DNA from: JAKFWF01 sp031429105
GTDB taxonomy: Bacteria; Pseudomonadota; Alphaproteobacteria; Rhizobiales; Hyphomicrobiaceae
Direction of reading: 5' to 3'
DNA length: 64,000 nt
Assembly: GCA_031429105.1 (NCBI GenBank)
Contig: JANOYV010000079.1
Span: 19,186-83,185 of the forward strand
In this document: piece by piece, positions 45,535-55,002 of the stretch
How positions within the stretch are numbered: position 1 is the first letter of the stretch
Layout: every line of letters begins with the position of its first letter
Notes under the pieces: model-generated
Databases searched by the model: none
What the model was told of the DNA's origin: nothing
Seen by the model: only the letters and a program-made list of their open reading frames with translations
Translations under genes and position numbers: made by a program

Positions 45535-45830
45535 CTCCCGGGTGATGCTATTTTTTTGCAGGCGAAGTTTGAGGACTTGCTCGACGACGACCTCCCTCGT
45601 TTCCAAGTTTTGGCGTTTGAGGGCTTCGACGTCAGCGATGGTGGCTGGCCGCGCGGTTTTATCGGCTTCGAGGAATGATTTCGACCAGCTGCAGTACTAG
45701 GTCTTGGTGATACCTTCGCGGCGACAGCACTCTGAAATGATCGCCTCCGAGTCTAGTTCGTTGAGGACGATATGGAACTTTTGCTCAACCGAATATTGCT
45801 TGCAAGTGACCTGTCGGATACCGCGAACGA
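45535..45830 (-). mobile_element. IS3-family transposase OrfA relic
   Basis: The minus strand reads QYSVEQKFHIVLNELDSEAI, ISECCRREGITKT, an in-frame stop (TAG), then WSKSFLEADKTARPATIADV, EALKRQ and EVVVEQVLKLRLQKNSITRE. This is the pattern of IS3 OrfA (helix-turn-helix plus leucine zipper). The stop codon and the absence of OrfB show it is dead. Confidence 0.7.
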
Positions 45831-46024
45831 GCACTCGAATGACGTCTCAAACGCCTTGGATTTGCGACTTGAGTCCACTCCTCAAAGGATGACGATGGGT
45901 CCAAAATCCTTCTTTTCTCAAGCTGCTGGTTTCGTCTCACAGCTGGTGATGTGGGACAACTGCCAAGGTGCCAGCCAAGGACAACTTTCAACACTGGTTG
46001 GCAGACCTGCTCGTGGCACCAAAA

Positions 46025-47068
46025 TCACCCGCCAGTCACGCTCATATGGCGTGCGACCGCTGGCTTCTTGGAACGGCGATCAATGATGAAGTCATGGCCC
46101 TTTGGTTTGCGAGTGATGGCCTCGTCGATGGCATGACCCAACGCAACATTGTCCATCGTTGAACGTAAAACAGAGCGCAAGTCAGCTGCGTCTTCTTGGC
46201 CGAGGCACATGTAGAGTGTGCCCGTGCAGGTTAGTCGCACGCGATTGCAGCTCTCACAGAAATTATGCGTCATGGGCGTGATGAATCCCAATCGGCCACC
46301 CGTTTCTTTCACTTTCACATAGCGAGCCGGGCCGCCTGTCCGGTAGGGAATATCTTCGAGCGTGAAAGTATCCATCAGGCGTGCGCGCACAATTGACAAC
46401 GGCAAATATTGATCGGTCCGATCACCGTCGATATCGCCCAACGGCATGGTCTCGATCAACGTAAGATCAGCGCCACGTCCGTGAGCAAACCGCACCAAGT
46501 CCTCAATTTCATGCTCGTTTACACCCTTCAACGCGACGGCATTGATTTTGACTTTCAACCCTGCTTTGTCGGCCGCATCGAGCCCGGCGACGACTTGACC
46601 AAACTCACCCCATCGGGTGATGGCTTTGAACTTATCCGGATCAAGCGTGTCGAGCGACACGTTGATGCGACGGACGCCGTTGTCTGCCAGCTCCTGCGCA
46701 ACCTTGGGCAACTGGCTACCGTTGGTTGTGAGCGTAAGCTCTTCCAACGCTCCGGAACTCAGGTGCCGCGACAGTGACTTGAACAACCACATGATATTCT
46801 TGCGCACGAGCGGTTCACCGCCCGTAATACGTAGCTTACGCACGCCTTTGTCGACGAACGCAGAACATAACCGATCAAGTTCCTCAAGTGAAAGGAGATC
46901 TTTCTTAGGTAGAAAGGTCATGTGTTCGGACATACAGTAAACGCAGCGGAAATCGCAACGATCAGTGACCGAAACGCGCAAGTAGCTCACATGACGACCG
47001 AAGGGGTCGATCATCGCGGGCAATGATCCGGTCTGGAGTTCATTCGAAGCTGGCATGCGCTGGTCCAT
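46025..47068 (-). CDS. moaA: GTP 3',8-cyclase MoaA (molybdopterin synthesis)
   Basis: The radical SAM protein has the N-terminal cluster motif CDFRCVYC and the C-terminal second cluster motif in CESCNRVRLTCTGTLYMC, and ends in the double Gly (SVTGG) needed for catalysis. It converts GTP to (8S)-3',8-cyclo-7,8-dihydro-GTP, the first step of molybdenum cofactor synthesis. The start is uncertain: ATG at 47068 (347 residues) is chosen over the longer frame to 47146, since family similarity begins at IDPFGRHVSYLRVSVTDRCD. No other mo-genes adjoin it. Confidence 0.92.
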   Translation of the reverse strand: MDQRMPASNELQTGSLPAMIDPFGRHVSYLRVSVTDRCDFRCVYCMSEHMTFLPKKDLLSLEELDRLCSAFVDKGVRKLRITGGEPLVRKNIMWLFKSLSRHLSSGALEELTLTTNGSQLPKVAQELADNGVRRINVSLDTLDPDKFKAITRWGEFGQVVAGLDAADKAGLKVKINAVALKGVNEHEIEDLVRFAHGRGADLTLIETMPLGDIDGDRTDQYLPLSIVRARLMDTFTLEDIPYRTGGPARYVKVKETGGRLGFITPMTHNFCESCNRVRLTCTGTLYMCLGQEDAADLRSVLRSTMDNVALGHAIDEAITRKPKGHDFIIDRRSKKPAVARHMSVTGG

Positions 47069-47117
47069 TCGGTACAGGTGTAACGCATCTTCCGAAGCAA
47101 TCAAAGAGTCGCAAACC

Positions 47118-47900
47118 CTACCAGTTTGCCGACCGCTTCTCAGCAAATGACGCCAGACCTTCTTGAGCTTCCTCGGATTGCCGTTTGAGCGAATGCGATG
47201 AAATCAATCCGGCCATGGTGCGCGCATCGACTGCGCCAAAAGCGTGATCGAGAGCACATGCCTTGGTTTCAGCGATTGCGTTAGGGCCGTTCTCCAAGAA
47301 TGCTGCAATGATCGCCTCGCCCTTTGTCCCCAGAGCCGCAGCGGGAACTACTTCGTGAACCAGGCCGATTCGCCGGGCTTCAACCGCATCGAACCGTTCG
47401 CCGGTCAAGGCATAACGGCGGACTTGGCGAACGCCGATGGCATCGTTGAGCTGTGGAATAATGATGGCGGCAGTCAGCCCCCAGCGCACCTCGGAAATCG
47501 CAAATTTTGCATCCTCCGATGCAATAGCAACGTCGGCCGCAGCAACCAATCCAGTTGCCCCCCCAACACAGAACCCTTGCACGAGAGCTAGCGTAGGAAC
47601 GGGTAGGCGATTGAAACGATCCACAGCTTCGGCTGTAAGTCGGGATGCGCGATCATTCTCGGCAGGCAAGCCCTTACGCACCCCATTCAACCATTTGAGA
47701 TCCGCGCCTGCCATGAAGCTTCGGCCCGCACCGGTGACGACAACAGCGCGCAACCGCTTGTTGCTGCCGAGATCGTTCATCGCATCGTGCAGCCCTTCAA
47801 TCAGAGCGCCGTCATAAGCGTTGTTTACCGAAGGTCGATTGAGCGTGACCCGCCCCACGCCGCGATCGTCGCAACTCCAAAGTACTGGCTTTTCGGTCAT
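47118..47900 (-). CDS. Enoyl-CoA hydratase/isomerase family protein
   Basis: The 260-residue crotonase has the oxyanion motifs GRSFMAGADLKWL (near 65) and GFCVGGATGLVAAADVAIAS (near 110), and ISEVRWGLTAAIIIP. The first catalytic Glu position is replaced (VGGATGL instead of GGG-x-E), so a hydratase role is not certain; thioesterase or isomerase members exist. It stands alone between moaA and a divergent intergenic region. Confidence 0.85.
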   Translation of the reverse strand: MTEKPVLWSCDDRGVGRVTLNRPSVNNAYDGALIEGLHDAMNDLGSNKRLRAVVVTGAGRSFMAGADLKWLNGVRKGLPAENDRASRLTAEAVDRFNRLPVPTLALVQGFCVGGATGLVAAADVAIASEDAKFAISEVRWGLTAAIIIPQLNDAIGVRQVRRYALTGERFDAVEARRIGLVHEVVPAAALGTKGEAIIAAFLENGPNAIAETKACALDHAFGAVDARTMAGLISSHSLKRQSEEAQEGLASFAEKRSANW

Positions 47901-48339
47901 ATAATGGATTCCTCGGCAGAAACGTGAGTGTAGGTTTTATCCCCACTCAACAAGCCATCTCATGCAAAGTCGTGTTTTCCAAATAAGAATGCACTATGGC
48001 CGCGTAGCATCAAGCGCATCACAATTCGTTTAACGAGCCTAGTTGGATCTGATGCGGTGACCATGATATAGTCATTTAATCTATAGCATTCAATGTGTTA
48101 TTTCAAATAATCCGCTCGCAAATATTCACACCGGCAGAGCGGGGTGCGACCGTAAGACATCCGTCGAATGCGCGCAGCGGGTAGCTAGTGTTGGCGAGCA
48201 CTGTTACACCGTCTTCGTTTTGCCAAAAGTGTCACGGCACTTAGGAACTAATGCTGGTCGTCTCACGTTGTGTTGGATCCGACAACCGAGTCGTTTGTGC
48301 CAGCGCCAACCGAACGAAACTCCGACGGAACGGTCTTAA
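47901..48339. other. AT-rich divergent intergenic region
   Basis: The stretch around 47990-48130 is A+T-rich and likely holds promoters for the crotonase (minus) and the transpeptidase (plus). No FixJ-like box is present, and no gene is seen. Confidence 0.5.
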
Positions 48340-49713
48340 ATGTCACGGAAAACGGCCCGCCACTCGCTAATGTCAGTGCAATCGAAGGGGCAAACTCGTC
48401 GCCAACTGCTGGCAGGCTTGGCTTATACAGGCCTGGGCTCAACCGTGGCTTGCGCACAATCAAGTGGCAACTGGTGGGACGGGCTGCCGGGCTTTGGTCG
48501 GGGCAGCGGCAGTGTTCGCGAAGCCTCTGAAAAGCGAGAGCGCGCGCCGGAGGTTTTGAACGACCTTAGGGCTAATTCGACACCGTGGCGCAGTGATCAA
48601 ATGGTCGACAGCATCGAAGCGGCCATCGCCCGCTACCAACAGATCGTCCAGCGCGGCGGTTGGCCGACGGTACAGGCAGGGCGACTGCTGCGCGTCGGTG
48701 ATGATGATGAACGTGTACCAAGCTTGCGCCGTCGCCTGGTCATGGGCGGTGAACTGACCAAGTCCGGTGCCTCGGAGGGTAGCTACTCGTTTGACGATAG
48801 CCTCGAGGATGCCGTCAAGAGCTTCCAGCAGCGCCACGGCCTACGGATCACCGGGCGGGCCGAACAGTCGACAATCGCGCAGATGAACATCTCAGCGGCT
48901 TCACGCCTGGAACAGCTGAAGCTCAATCAACGACGCATCAAGGAGCTACTCCAGACCCGGGTCGAGGATCGCTATGTGCTTGTCAATGCCGCAGCATTCC
49001 AACTTGAGGCTGTTGAAGGCTACGAAGTACGCCAACGCCATCGAGTAATCGTTGGCAAGCCTGAGCGGCAGACGCCTGTAGTGCGCGCGACCATCCGGGC
49101 CCTCAATTTCTTTCCCTATTGGAACGTGCCGCAAAGCGTTGCCACGCTCGATTTGATCCCACGCCTTCAAAAGGAGCCCGAGTACCTTCCGAAGGAACTC
49201 ATCCGCGCCTTTAACGGATACAAGGGACCTGAACTCGATCCGATGCAGGTCGATTGGAAAAAAGCTGACGGCAAGATCGTTCACTTCCGTCAGGATCCGG
49301 GCCCGCAGAACGCACTTGGCCTGGTGCGTATCGACATGCCCAATTCCGAAACCGTATATATGCACGACACGCCATTAAAACCATTGTTCAACCAACGTTC
49401 GCGACCGTTTTCGGCTGGCTGCGTGCGCGTGCAAGACGTTTTCAAGCTTGTCGAATGGATTGCACGTTACGAGGTCGGCTGGGACAAACCTGGTCGTGCC
49501 GACGATGTAATCGCAGGTGGCCAACCGCTGGATGTGACGCTGACGCGGCCATTGCCGGTCTACTTCACATACATCACGGCTTGGGCCGAAGCTGATGGCC
49601 GCATCGAATTCCGTCCAGATGTCTATGGTCGAGACGGTGCCAAGGATCTGGTCGGCGAACGCGATCCAGATGCAGCCCCCCCTCCGTCCCAGCTACAAGC
49701 ACTGGCGCCTTAA
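48340..49713 (+). CDS. L,D-transpeptidase with peptidoglycan-binding domain (Tat-exported)
   Basis: The 457-residue protein has a Tat-like leader (TRRQLLAGLAYTGLGSTVAC, residues 19-38). The region 125-185 (VPSLRRRLVMGG, AVKSFQQRHGLRITGRAEQS) is a peptidoglycan-binding module. The YkuD catalytic domain spans 205-405, with the active-site sequence RPFSAGCVRVQD (Cys near 364) and a preceding MHDTP His. It cross-links peptidoglycan through 3-3 bonds in the periplasm (YcbB-like). An alternative start at 48370 would retain the leader. It is not linked to the stress boxes. Confidence 0.9.
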   Translation: MSRKTARHSLMSVQSKGQTRRQLLAGLAYTGLGSTVACAQSSGNWWDGLPGFGRGSGSVREASEKRERAPEVLNDLRANSTPWRSDQMVDSIEAAIARYQQIVQRGGWPTVQAGRLLRVGDDDERVPSLRRRLVMGGELTKSGASEGSYSFDDSLEDAVKSFQQRHGLRITGRAEQSTIAQMNISAASRLEQLKLNQRRIKELLQTRVEDRYVLVNAAAFQLEAVEGYEVRQRHRVIVGKPERQTPVVRATIRALNFFPYWNVPQSVATLDLIPRLQKEPEYLPKELIRAFNGYKGPELDPMQVDWKKADGKIVHFRQDPGPQNALGLVRIDMPNSETVYMHDTPLKPLFNQRSRPFSAGCVRVQDVFKLVEWIARYEVGWDKPGRADDVIAGGQPLDVTLTRPLPVYFTYITAWAEADGRIEFRPDVYGRDGAKDLVGERDPDAAPPPSQLQALAP

Positions 49714-49893
49714 GAGCTGTCGCACGGAGCAGGGGCAGGTGCGCCAGTCATGACGGCAGACCAATGTGATCACTGCAATGCTCCCCTGCCGTCGAGGCCT
49801 GAACGGTCCCGTGCGCAGTGTTGCTATCGCTGATGTGTCGTTGCACTCTTTCCCAAAAATCGGTTCTTCTTGCTGGTTCGGGAGGATTTGCAC
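49714..49893. promoter_or_regulatory. Upstream region of the alicyclic catabolic operon
   Basis: This 180-bp stretch precedes the first catabolic gene. It has a clear GGGAGGA site at 49880-49886 but no recognisable operator. A nearby plus-strand gene ends at 49713. Confidence 0.4.
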
Positions 49894-50673
49894 TTGAACT
49901 TCGAAACCATAATTTATGCAGAAGATGGGCCCGTCGGCACAATCACTCTCAATCGGCCCGACGACGGCAATATGTTCAACGCCCAGATGTGTCACGATCT
50001 GCGCGATTGCATCAATGCGATCCGGCGGGAAACCAGAACCCGGGTGATCGTGATCACGGGCGCTGGCGACAAATTCTTCTGCATCGGCGGACGCAAGGAT
50101 GGCATGGAGGATACCAACCTCTACGCCGGCGTCCTCCCGACACTTGAAATGTACGAGGCGATCGAGCGCCTGCAAAAGCCCGTTATCGCGAGCGTCAATG
50201 GCTTCGCGGTCGGCGGCGGCAACGTACTGCAGGTGGTCTGCGACTTAACGATCGCAAAAAGCAGCGCGATTTTCCGACAAGTCGGACCGATGATGGGCTC
50301 GTTCGACGCCGGATACGGGACCTGGGTGCTTGAAGACGTCATCGGGCGCAAGCGCGCAAAAGAAATGTGGCTGCGCAACCCCAAATTAACGGCTGCCGAG
50401 GCCCTCGACTGGGGTCTTGTAAATAAGGTGGTTCCTGACGATCAACTCCAAGCCGAGACCCGCACCATGGCGATGGAGATTGCCGAGCGGGGGCCCTTTG
50501 CGGCAGCGGCAATCAAGGGGGCCTTTGGCGCAAGACATGGTGGCGTATCAGGCCTCGCCCGTATGGCGCACGACCTGCTGCTTCGCGGCTATCTCAACAC
50601 AGAAGAGTCGAAGGAATTATCAAAGGCATTTGGTGAGCGTCGCAAACCCAACCCCGATAAGTTCGGAAAGTAA
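49894..50673 (+). CDS. BadI-like 2-ketocyclohexanecarboxyl-CoA hydrolase / crotonase
   Basis: A TTG at 49894, 8 nt after GGAGG, gives 259 residues, equal to BadI. Upstream in-frame starts lie before or on the ribosome site. It is a crotonase-fold protein that, as in BadI and MenB, keeps VGPMMGSFDAGYGTWVLEDV, a signature of the ring-cleaving or ring-closing branch. VNGFAVGGGNVLQVVCDLTI is the oxyanion region. BadI hydrates and opens a 2-ketocyclohexanecarboxyl-CoA ring to pimelyl-CoA. It starts the catabolic operon and is followed 3 bp later by an acyl-CoA ligase. Confidence 0.8.
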   Translation: MNFETIIYAEDGPVGTITLNRPDDGNMFNAQMCHDLRDCINAIRRETRTRVIVITGAGDKFFCIGGRKDGMEDTNLYAGVLPTLEMYEAIERLQKPVIASVNGFAVGGGNVLQVVCDLTIAKSSAIFRQVGPMMGSFDAGYGTWVLEDVIGRKRAKEMWLRNPKLTAAEALDWGLVNKVVPDDQLQAETRTMAMEIAERGPFAAAAIKGAFGARHGGVSGLARMAHDLLLRGYLNTEESKELSKAFGERRKPNPDKFGK

Positions 50674-50676
50674 CCT

Positions 50677-52299
50677 ATGCGGCCGTATTTGACGCTGCAT
50701 CATCCAGCCAACGTGCGAAAATTCTATGCGAGCGGCGTGTGGCACGATGAGACCCTTTACGGTTTGATGAGCAAGCACGCGCATGAACGACCCGATACTG
50801 TGGCCGCACGCGATGGTGCAAGGCGACTGACTTGGCGACAATTGCAGGTATGGGTGGATCGGATCGCTGGTGCACTCGCTGATCTTGGCGTCGTCGGCGG
50901 TGACCGGATCTCCATCTGGTCCGACAACAAACTTGAGGCCGTAGCGTTATTCCTCGCATGTTCCCGATCAGGCATTGCCTGCAACCCAAGTCTGCATCGG
51001 ACTTATACCGCTGCAGAAATTGTACAGTTGCTCGACCGACTATCGAGCAAAGTCCTGCTGACCCGACCCGGCTGGGGCGCAGACGGTTCAACCGGGGATG
51101 TCGCACAAAAGCTGAAATCAGCAGCATCGTTGAAGGCAATTTGGATGCCTGACCCGCTGCCGCAATCCACTGCGGTATTGCCAACACCGAACAACGATCC
51201 CGATAAAGTGGTCTATCTGGCGTTCACATCGGGCACGACCGGTGCACCCAAATGCGTCATGCATTCGGATAACACGCTGCTGGCAAACGCGCGCGACTTG
51301 GTCACCGATTGGAACCATGGAACTCAATCAAAGATCCTGAGCCTTTCGCCCCTATCGCATCACATCGCCTGGGTGGCTGTCGCCCAATGGCTTGTCGCCG
51401 GGGCTGAGTTGATCACGGATGATCCACCACCCGGCATGTCGCGGATCGATTGGATCATCGAAACTCAGGCCACTTATGTCCTAGGCGTGCCGACGCACGC
51501 GATGGATATCCTGGCTGAACAGACGCGACGCAGCTTGCCCAGGATCGGACACGTAGAGGTTTTCTACATGGCCGGTGCACCAATCCCACCAACTACGGCA
51601 ACAGCATTTATCGCGCAGGGCATCAAGCCACAGAACGTCTATGGAATGACAGAAAACTCATCCCATCAGTACACCCATCCGACCGATGCGACATCGACAA
51701 TTGTTTCAACATGCGGACGCGGCGGCACAGGTTATGAAATACGCCTGTTTGATCCAGCGAACGCTGATGTGGAAGTGCCGCGCGGCACGGTCGGTCATAT
51801 CGGTGGTCGAGGTGCAGCCCTGATGCTCGGTTACTTCGACAATCAGTCAGCGACCGAGCAAAGCTTCAATCGCGATGGTTGGTTCATGTCAGGTGACCTT
51901 GGCGTCATGGGCGCTGACGGCAATCTCAAGATTGAAGGTCGATTGAAAGATCTCATCATTCGCGGTGGACACAACATCTACCCAGCTGAGATCGAGGCCT
52001 TGGCATTACGCCATAGCGCCGTCGCCCGATGTGCCGTTTTCCCGGTCGCCGATGAGCGACTGGGAGAGCGCGTGTGTCTGGCTGCAACCACCGATGTTGA
52101 ACCCGAAGCACTGCTGGCGCATCTCGCCAGCGAGGGACTTTCAAAATACGACATGCCTGAATTTTTCGTGCGGATGGAGACGTTTCCGCTGACCGCCAGC
52201 GGCAAGGTTCTCAAGCGGACGTTGATCGAGATGGTCAAGCGGGGTCAGATAACACCTGTTCCCGTACAGTATGCCGGCAAAAAAGGAGGTGACGCATGA
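50677..52299 (+). CDS. AMP-forming acyl-CoA ligase (AliA-like)
   Basis: The 540-residue ANL ligase activates a carboxylic acid to its CoA thioester through an acyl adenylate. The P-loop motif is YLAFTSGTTGAPKCVMHSD near 183. Others are YGMTENSS, GDLGVMGADGNLKIEGRLKD and the hinge motif IIRGGHNIYPAEIEAL, with the catalytic Lys in ASGKVLKRTL near 510. Overall it resembles cyclohexanecarboxylate-CoA ligase AliA and 2,3-dihydroxybenzoate-type ligases. The substrate is inferred from the linked BadI-like gene. Its stop overlaps the next start. Confidence 0.85.
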   Translation: MRPYLTLHHPANVRKFYASGVWHDETLYGLMSKHAHERPDTVAARDGARRLTWRQLQVWVDRIAGALADLGVVGGDRISIWSDNKLEAVALFLACSRSGIACNPSLHRTYTAAEIVQLLDRLSSKVLLTRPGWGADGSTGDVAQKLKSAASLKAIWMPDPLPQSTAVLPTPNNDPDKVVYLAFTSGTTGAPKCVMHSDNTLLANARDLVTDWNHGTQSKILSLSPLSHHIAWVAVAQWLVAGAELITDDPPPGMSRIDWIIETQATYVLGVPTHAMDILAEQTRRSLPRIGHVEVFYMAGAPIPPTTATAFIAQGIKPQNVYGMTENSSHQYTHPTDATSTIVSTCGRGGTGYEIRLFDPANADVEVPRGTVGHIGGRGAALMLGYFDNQSATEQSFNRDGWFMSGDLGVMGADGNLKIEGRLKDLIIRGGHNIYPAEIEALALRHSAVARCAVFPVADERLGERVCLAATTDVEPEALLAHLASEGLSKYDMPEFFVRMETFPLTASGKVLKRTLIEMVKRGQITPVPVQYAGKKGGDA

Positions 52300-53075
52300 G
52301 CGTTGAGTTATCAAAACACGATGGCATTGCGTTCATCCGGCTGAACAGACCCGAAGCGCTCAACGCGCTTTCTTTTCAAATTCTCGCAAACTTGGCATCA
52401 GCCTTTGATAAAGTCGCAGTGTGGGGAAGCAAGGGGGAAGCGCGCGCCCTGATTATAACTGGTGCCGGTGAAAAAGCGTTCTGCGCAGGCGCCGACATAA
52501 AAGAGTTTCAGGGTCGCTCGCTCGTCGAGCGCAAGCGCGGCGCTGAATTCGGACAATTGACATTCGCCAAACTTGACAGGTTGCCGATCGCGTCGGTCGC
52601 CGCAATCAATGGGTATGCGTTTGGTGGCGGCTTGGAGATGGCACTTGCCTGTACGTTCAGGATCGCGTCGAAGTCCGCCAAGCTCGGCCTGCCAGAAATC
52701 AAGCTTGGGGTCATTCCTGGATACGGCGGCACGCAGAGATTACCGCGCTTGGTTGGCGAGGGTCGAGCCCTCGAGCTCATCATGACGGGCCGAACGGTGG
52801 CTGCCGAGGAGGCCGAGCGTATTGGCCTCGTCAATCGGTTGTTCGATGGCGATGCGATTTCGGCTGGCGTAAGCTTCGCGCGCGAGTTCATGGGCTTCAG
52901 TCTGCCAGTACTTGGCTTTGCCCGCGAGGCCGTGATGCGGGCAGGTGACACATCGATTGCCGAAGGTCTCAAAATCGAGGCTGATCTGAACACCCTCGCA
53001 TTCTCGACCGAGGATGCCATAGAGGGCGCTGCAGCATTCATCGCAAAACGTAAGGCCGACTTCAAAGATGCATGA
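52296..53075 (+). CDS. Enoyl-CoA hydratase
   Basis: The 259-residue crotonase has both catalytic Glu residues: one in GGGLEMALACTFRIAS near 113 and one in LPEIKLGVIPGYGGTQRLPR near 133. AGADIKEFQGRS is the oxyanion loop. It adds water across a 2,3-double bond of an acyl-CoA, probably a cyclic 1-ene-carboxyl-CoA in this operon. The start overlaps the ligase stop by 4 nt, and the end overlaps the SDR start by 8 nt. Confidence 0.9.
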   Translation: MSVELSKHDGIAFIRLNRPEALNALSFQILANLASAFDKVAVWGSKGEARALIITGAGEKAFCAGADIKEFQGRSLVERKRGAEFGQLTFAKLDRLPIASVAAINGYAFGGGLEMALACTFRIASKSAKLGLPEIKLGVIPGYGGTQRLPRLVGEGRALELIMTGRTVAAEEAERIGLVNRLFDGDAISAGVSFAREFMGFSLPVLGFAREAVMRAGDTSIAEGLKIEADLNTLAFSTEDAIEGAAAFIAKRKADFKDA

Positions 53076-53775
53076 TGGACAGATCATCGTTACTGGCGCG
53101 CAACGCGGCATCGGTGCGGCCATTGCAATTGAGTTGAAGGCACGCGGCCTCAATGTTGTCGGCACGTCTCGTTCAGGTGACACTGCCGTGGGGCCTGGTC
53201 ACGCGTGTGACGTGACAGATGAGGTCGCGGTCCAACAAACGATCAAAGCCATTGCTGACCAAGGGCCAATCATTGGCCTGGTCAATAACGCTGGCCTTCA
53301 TGCGACGTCGCCAGCCGCCGACTTATCAGCGGCTGCCTTCGAGATCATCATGCGCACAAACGCAACCTCGGTTGTCGTGGCGGCACGCGAAGTCTACCCA
53401 CACCTGAAAGCCGCTGGCGGTGGCATGATCGTCAACATCGGTTCGTTTTTCGATAAACTCGGCGTACCAGAAAACACCGGCTACTGCGCATCGAAGGCGG
53501 CCGTTGCCGCAATCACGCGGTGCCTTGCTGTCGAATGGGCGAGTGACAAAATTCGCGTCATGAATGTCGCTCCAGGTTATATCGAAACCGATCTCAATCA
53601 CGACTTTCTTGCTAAAGAGAAAGTACGCGCGTGGCTGTCACGACGCATCCCTGTAGGCCACGCGGGAAAACCAGAGGATGTTGCTCGGATCGTTGCTGGA
53701 CTGTTTCGTGACGATGTTGGTTTCCTAACCGGCGAGACCATCTACCTAGACGGTGGACAGGGGATGAACCACTGA
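53068..53775 (+). CDS. SDR dehydrogenase (BadH-like 2-hydroxyacyl-CoA dehydrogenase)
   Basis: The 235-residue classical short-chain dehydrogenase has the nucleotide motif GAQRGIGAAIAIEL, NNAG in LVNNAGLHAT, and the catalytic Ser-Tyr-Lys set with YCASK near 147. Its role by context is oxidation of a 2-hydroxycyclohexanecarboxyl-CoA to the 2-keto compound with NAD+, which BadI would then open. The sequence alone does not fix the substrate. It shares bases with both neighbours. Confidence 0.85.
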   Translation: MHDGQIIVTGAQRGIGAAIAIELKARGLNVVGTSRSGDTAVGPGHACDVTDEVAVQQTIKAIADQGPIIGLVNNAGLHATSPAADLSAAAFEIIMRTNATSVVVAAREVYPHLKAAGGGMIVNIGSFFDKLGVPENTGYCASKAAVAAITRCLAVEWASDKIRVMNVAPGYIETDLNHDFLAKEKVRAWLSRRIPVGHAGKPEDVARIVAGLFRDDVGFLTGETIYLDGGQGMNH

Positions 53776-54956
53776 TGAAGATCTTCGAACAGCTTGATCG
53801 TCAACGTGCCTGGACCGAAGACGAGGCCATGGTACTCGACAGTGTTCGACGGTTGGCAAATAGCACGATTGCGCTAAACGCTGCACACGCTGATCGATCT
53901 GGTGAGTTCCCATGGCAAAATATCGAAGCCATCAATGCGCTTGGATTAAACGGGCTATTTGTGCCCGGAGCCTACGGCGGTTCCCCCTTATCGTTTCGGC
54001 TGTATCTTGAGGTCGTAAAGATCATTTCCGAGGCCTGCGCTTCGACAGGCATCATCTACGCCACCACCTATCACGGCATGAAGCCCCTCATCGACTACGG
54101 CACGGTCGAGCAACGGCAACGCCTTCTGCCACGCATTGCCAACGGCGGATTGGGATCACTCGCGATCACCGAGACTGGTGCTGGCTCCGACGCCACGGGC
54201 ATGACGACGACGTTCCGACCGGATGGCGACCACATCATCATCGATGGATCGAAGCTCTTTATTTCCAGCGGTGATGTCGCCGACCTGATCCTCCTTTTCG
54301 GTAAGTGGTCGGAAATCGAAGATTCCAAGAAGTCGATTTCGGTTCTGATATTCGAGAAGGACACGCCTGGTTTTGAGGTCAGTCGGTTGGAACAAAAGAT
54401 GGGCCATCGAGCATCATCGACAGCAGCACTTAACTTCAGTGGCGCCCGAGTTCCGCGTGCGAACCTCATCGGCAATCCCGGTGACGGCCTTAAAATCCTA
54501 TTGGGTTCACTGAATAAGTCGCGTCCGAGCGTGGCCGCACATGCTCTCGGAATTGCGCACGCAGCCTTCAAAGATATGGTCAACTACATGAACGAACGCC
54601 GCCAGTCGGGCCAACGCGTGATCGACTTTCAAGGCAATCAGTTCACGTTGGCTGACCTCGCAACCGATCTCGCAATGACGGAAGCATGGCTCGATTACGT
54701 GGCTGGCCTCGTCGAACGCGGCGCTACCGATTTTGGATTAGAGGCCTCGATGGCCAAGATGCGCGCTTCTGACCTTGCCATGCGGATGTCAACCGAAGCG
54801 GTTCAGATGCACGGTGGCTATGGCTACTGCAGCGACTATCGCGTCGAGCGTCTAATGCGCGACGCCAAGATCACGCAAATCTGGGAAGGCACCAATCAAG
54901 TTCATCGGCAACTGATCGGTCGCAGCTTCGCCAATAAATCAGGATCAGGCCGATGA
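53775..54956 (+). CDS. Acyl-CoA dehydrogenase
   Basis: The 393-residue FAD protein contains LAITETGAGSDATGMTTTF, LEQKMGHRASSTAALNFSG and the C-terminal VQMHGGYGYCSDYRVERLMRD, AKITQIWEGTNQVHRQLIGR region, which holds the catalytic Glu (WEGTNQ). It desaturates an acyl-CoA at C2-C3. In an alicyclic route it would make the ring 1-ene-carboxyl-CoA (AliB/BadJ-like), upstream of the hydratase. The start overlaps the SDR stop (TGATG). Confidence 0.9.
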   Translation: MKIFEQLDRQRAWTEDEAMVLDSVRRLANSTIALNAAHADRSGEFPWQNIEAINALGLNGLFVPGAYGGSPLSFRLYLEVVKIISEACASTGIIYATTYHGMKPLIDYGTVEQRQRLLPRIANGGLGSLAITETGAGSDATGMTTTFRPDGDHIIIDGSKLFISSGDVADLILLFGKWSEIEDSKKSISVLIFEKDTPGFEVSRLEQKMGHRASSTAALNFSGARVPRANLIGNPGDGLKILLGSLNKSRPSVAAHALGIAHAAFKDMVNYMNERRQSGQRVIDFQGNQFTLADLATDLAMTEAWLDYVAGLVERGATDFGLEASMAKMRASDLAMRMSTEAVQMHGGYGYCSDYRVERLMRDAKITQIWEGTNQVHRQLIGRSFANKSGSGR

Positions 54957-55002
54957 GTGCTGTACGGGAAATCATAGCGGTCCAAATTTGCGAGGGCCAC
55001 TG

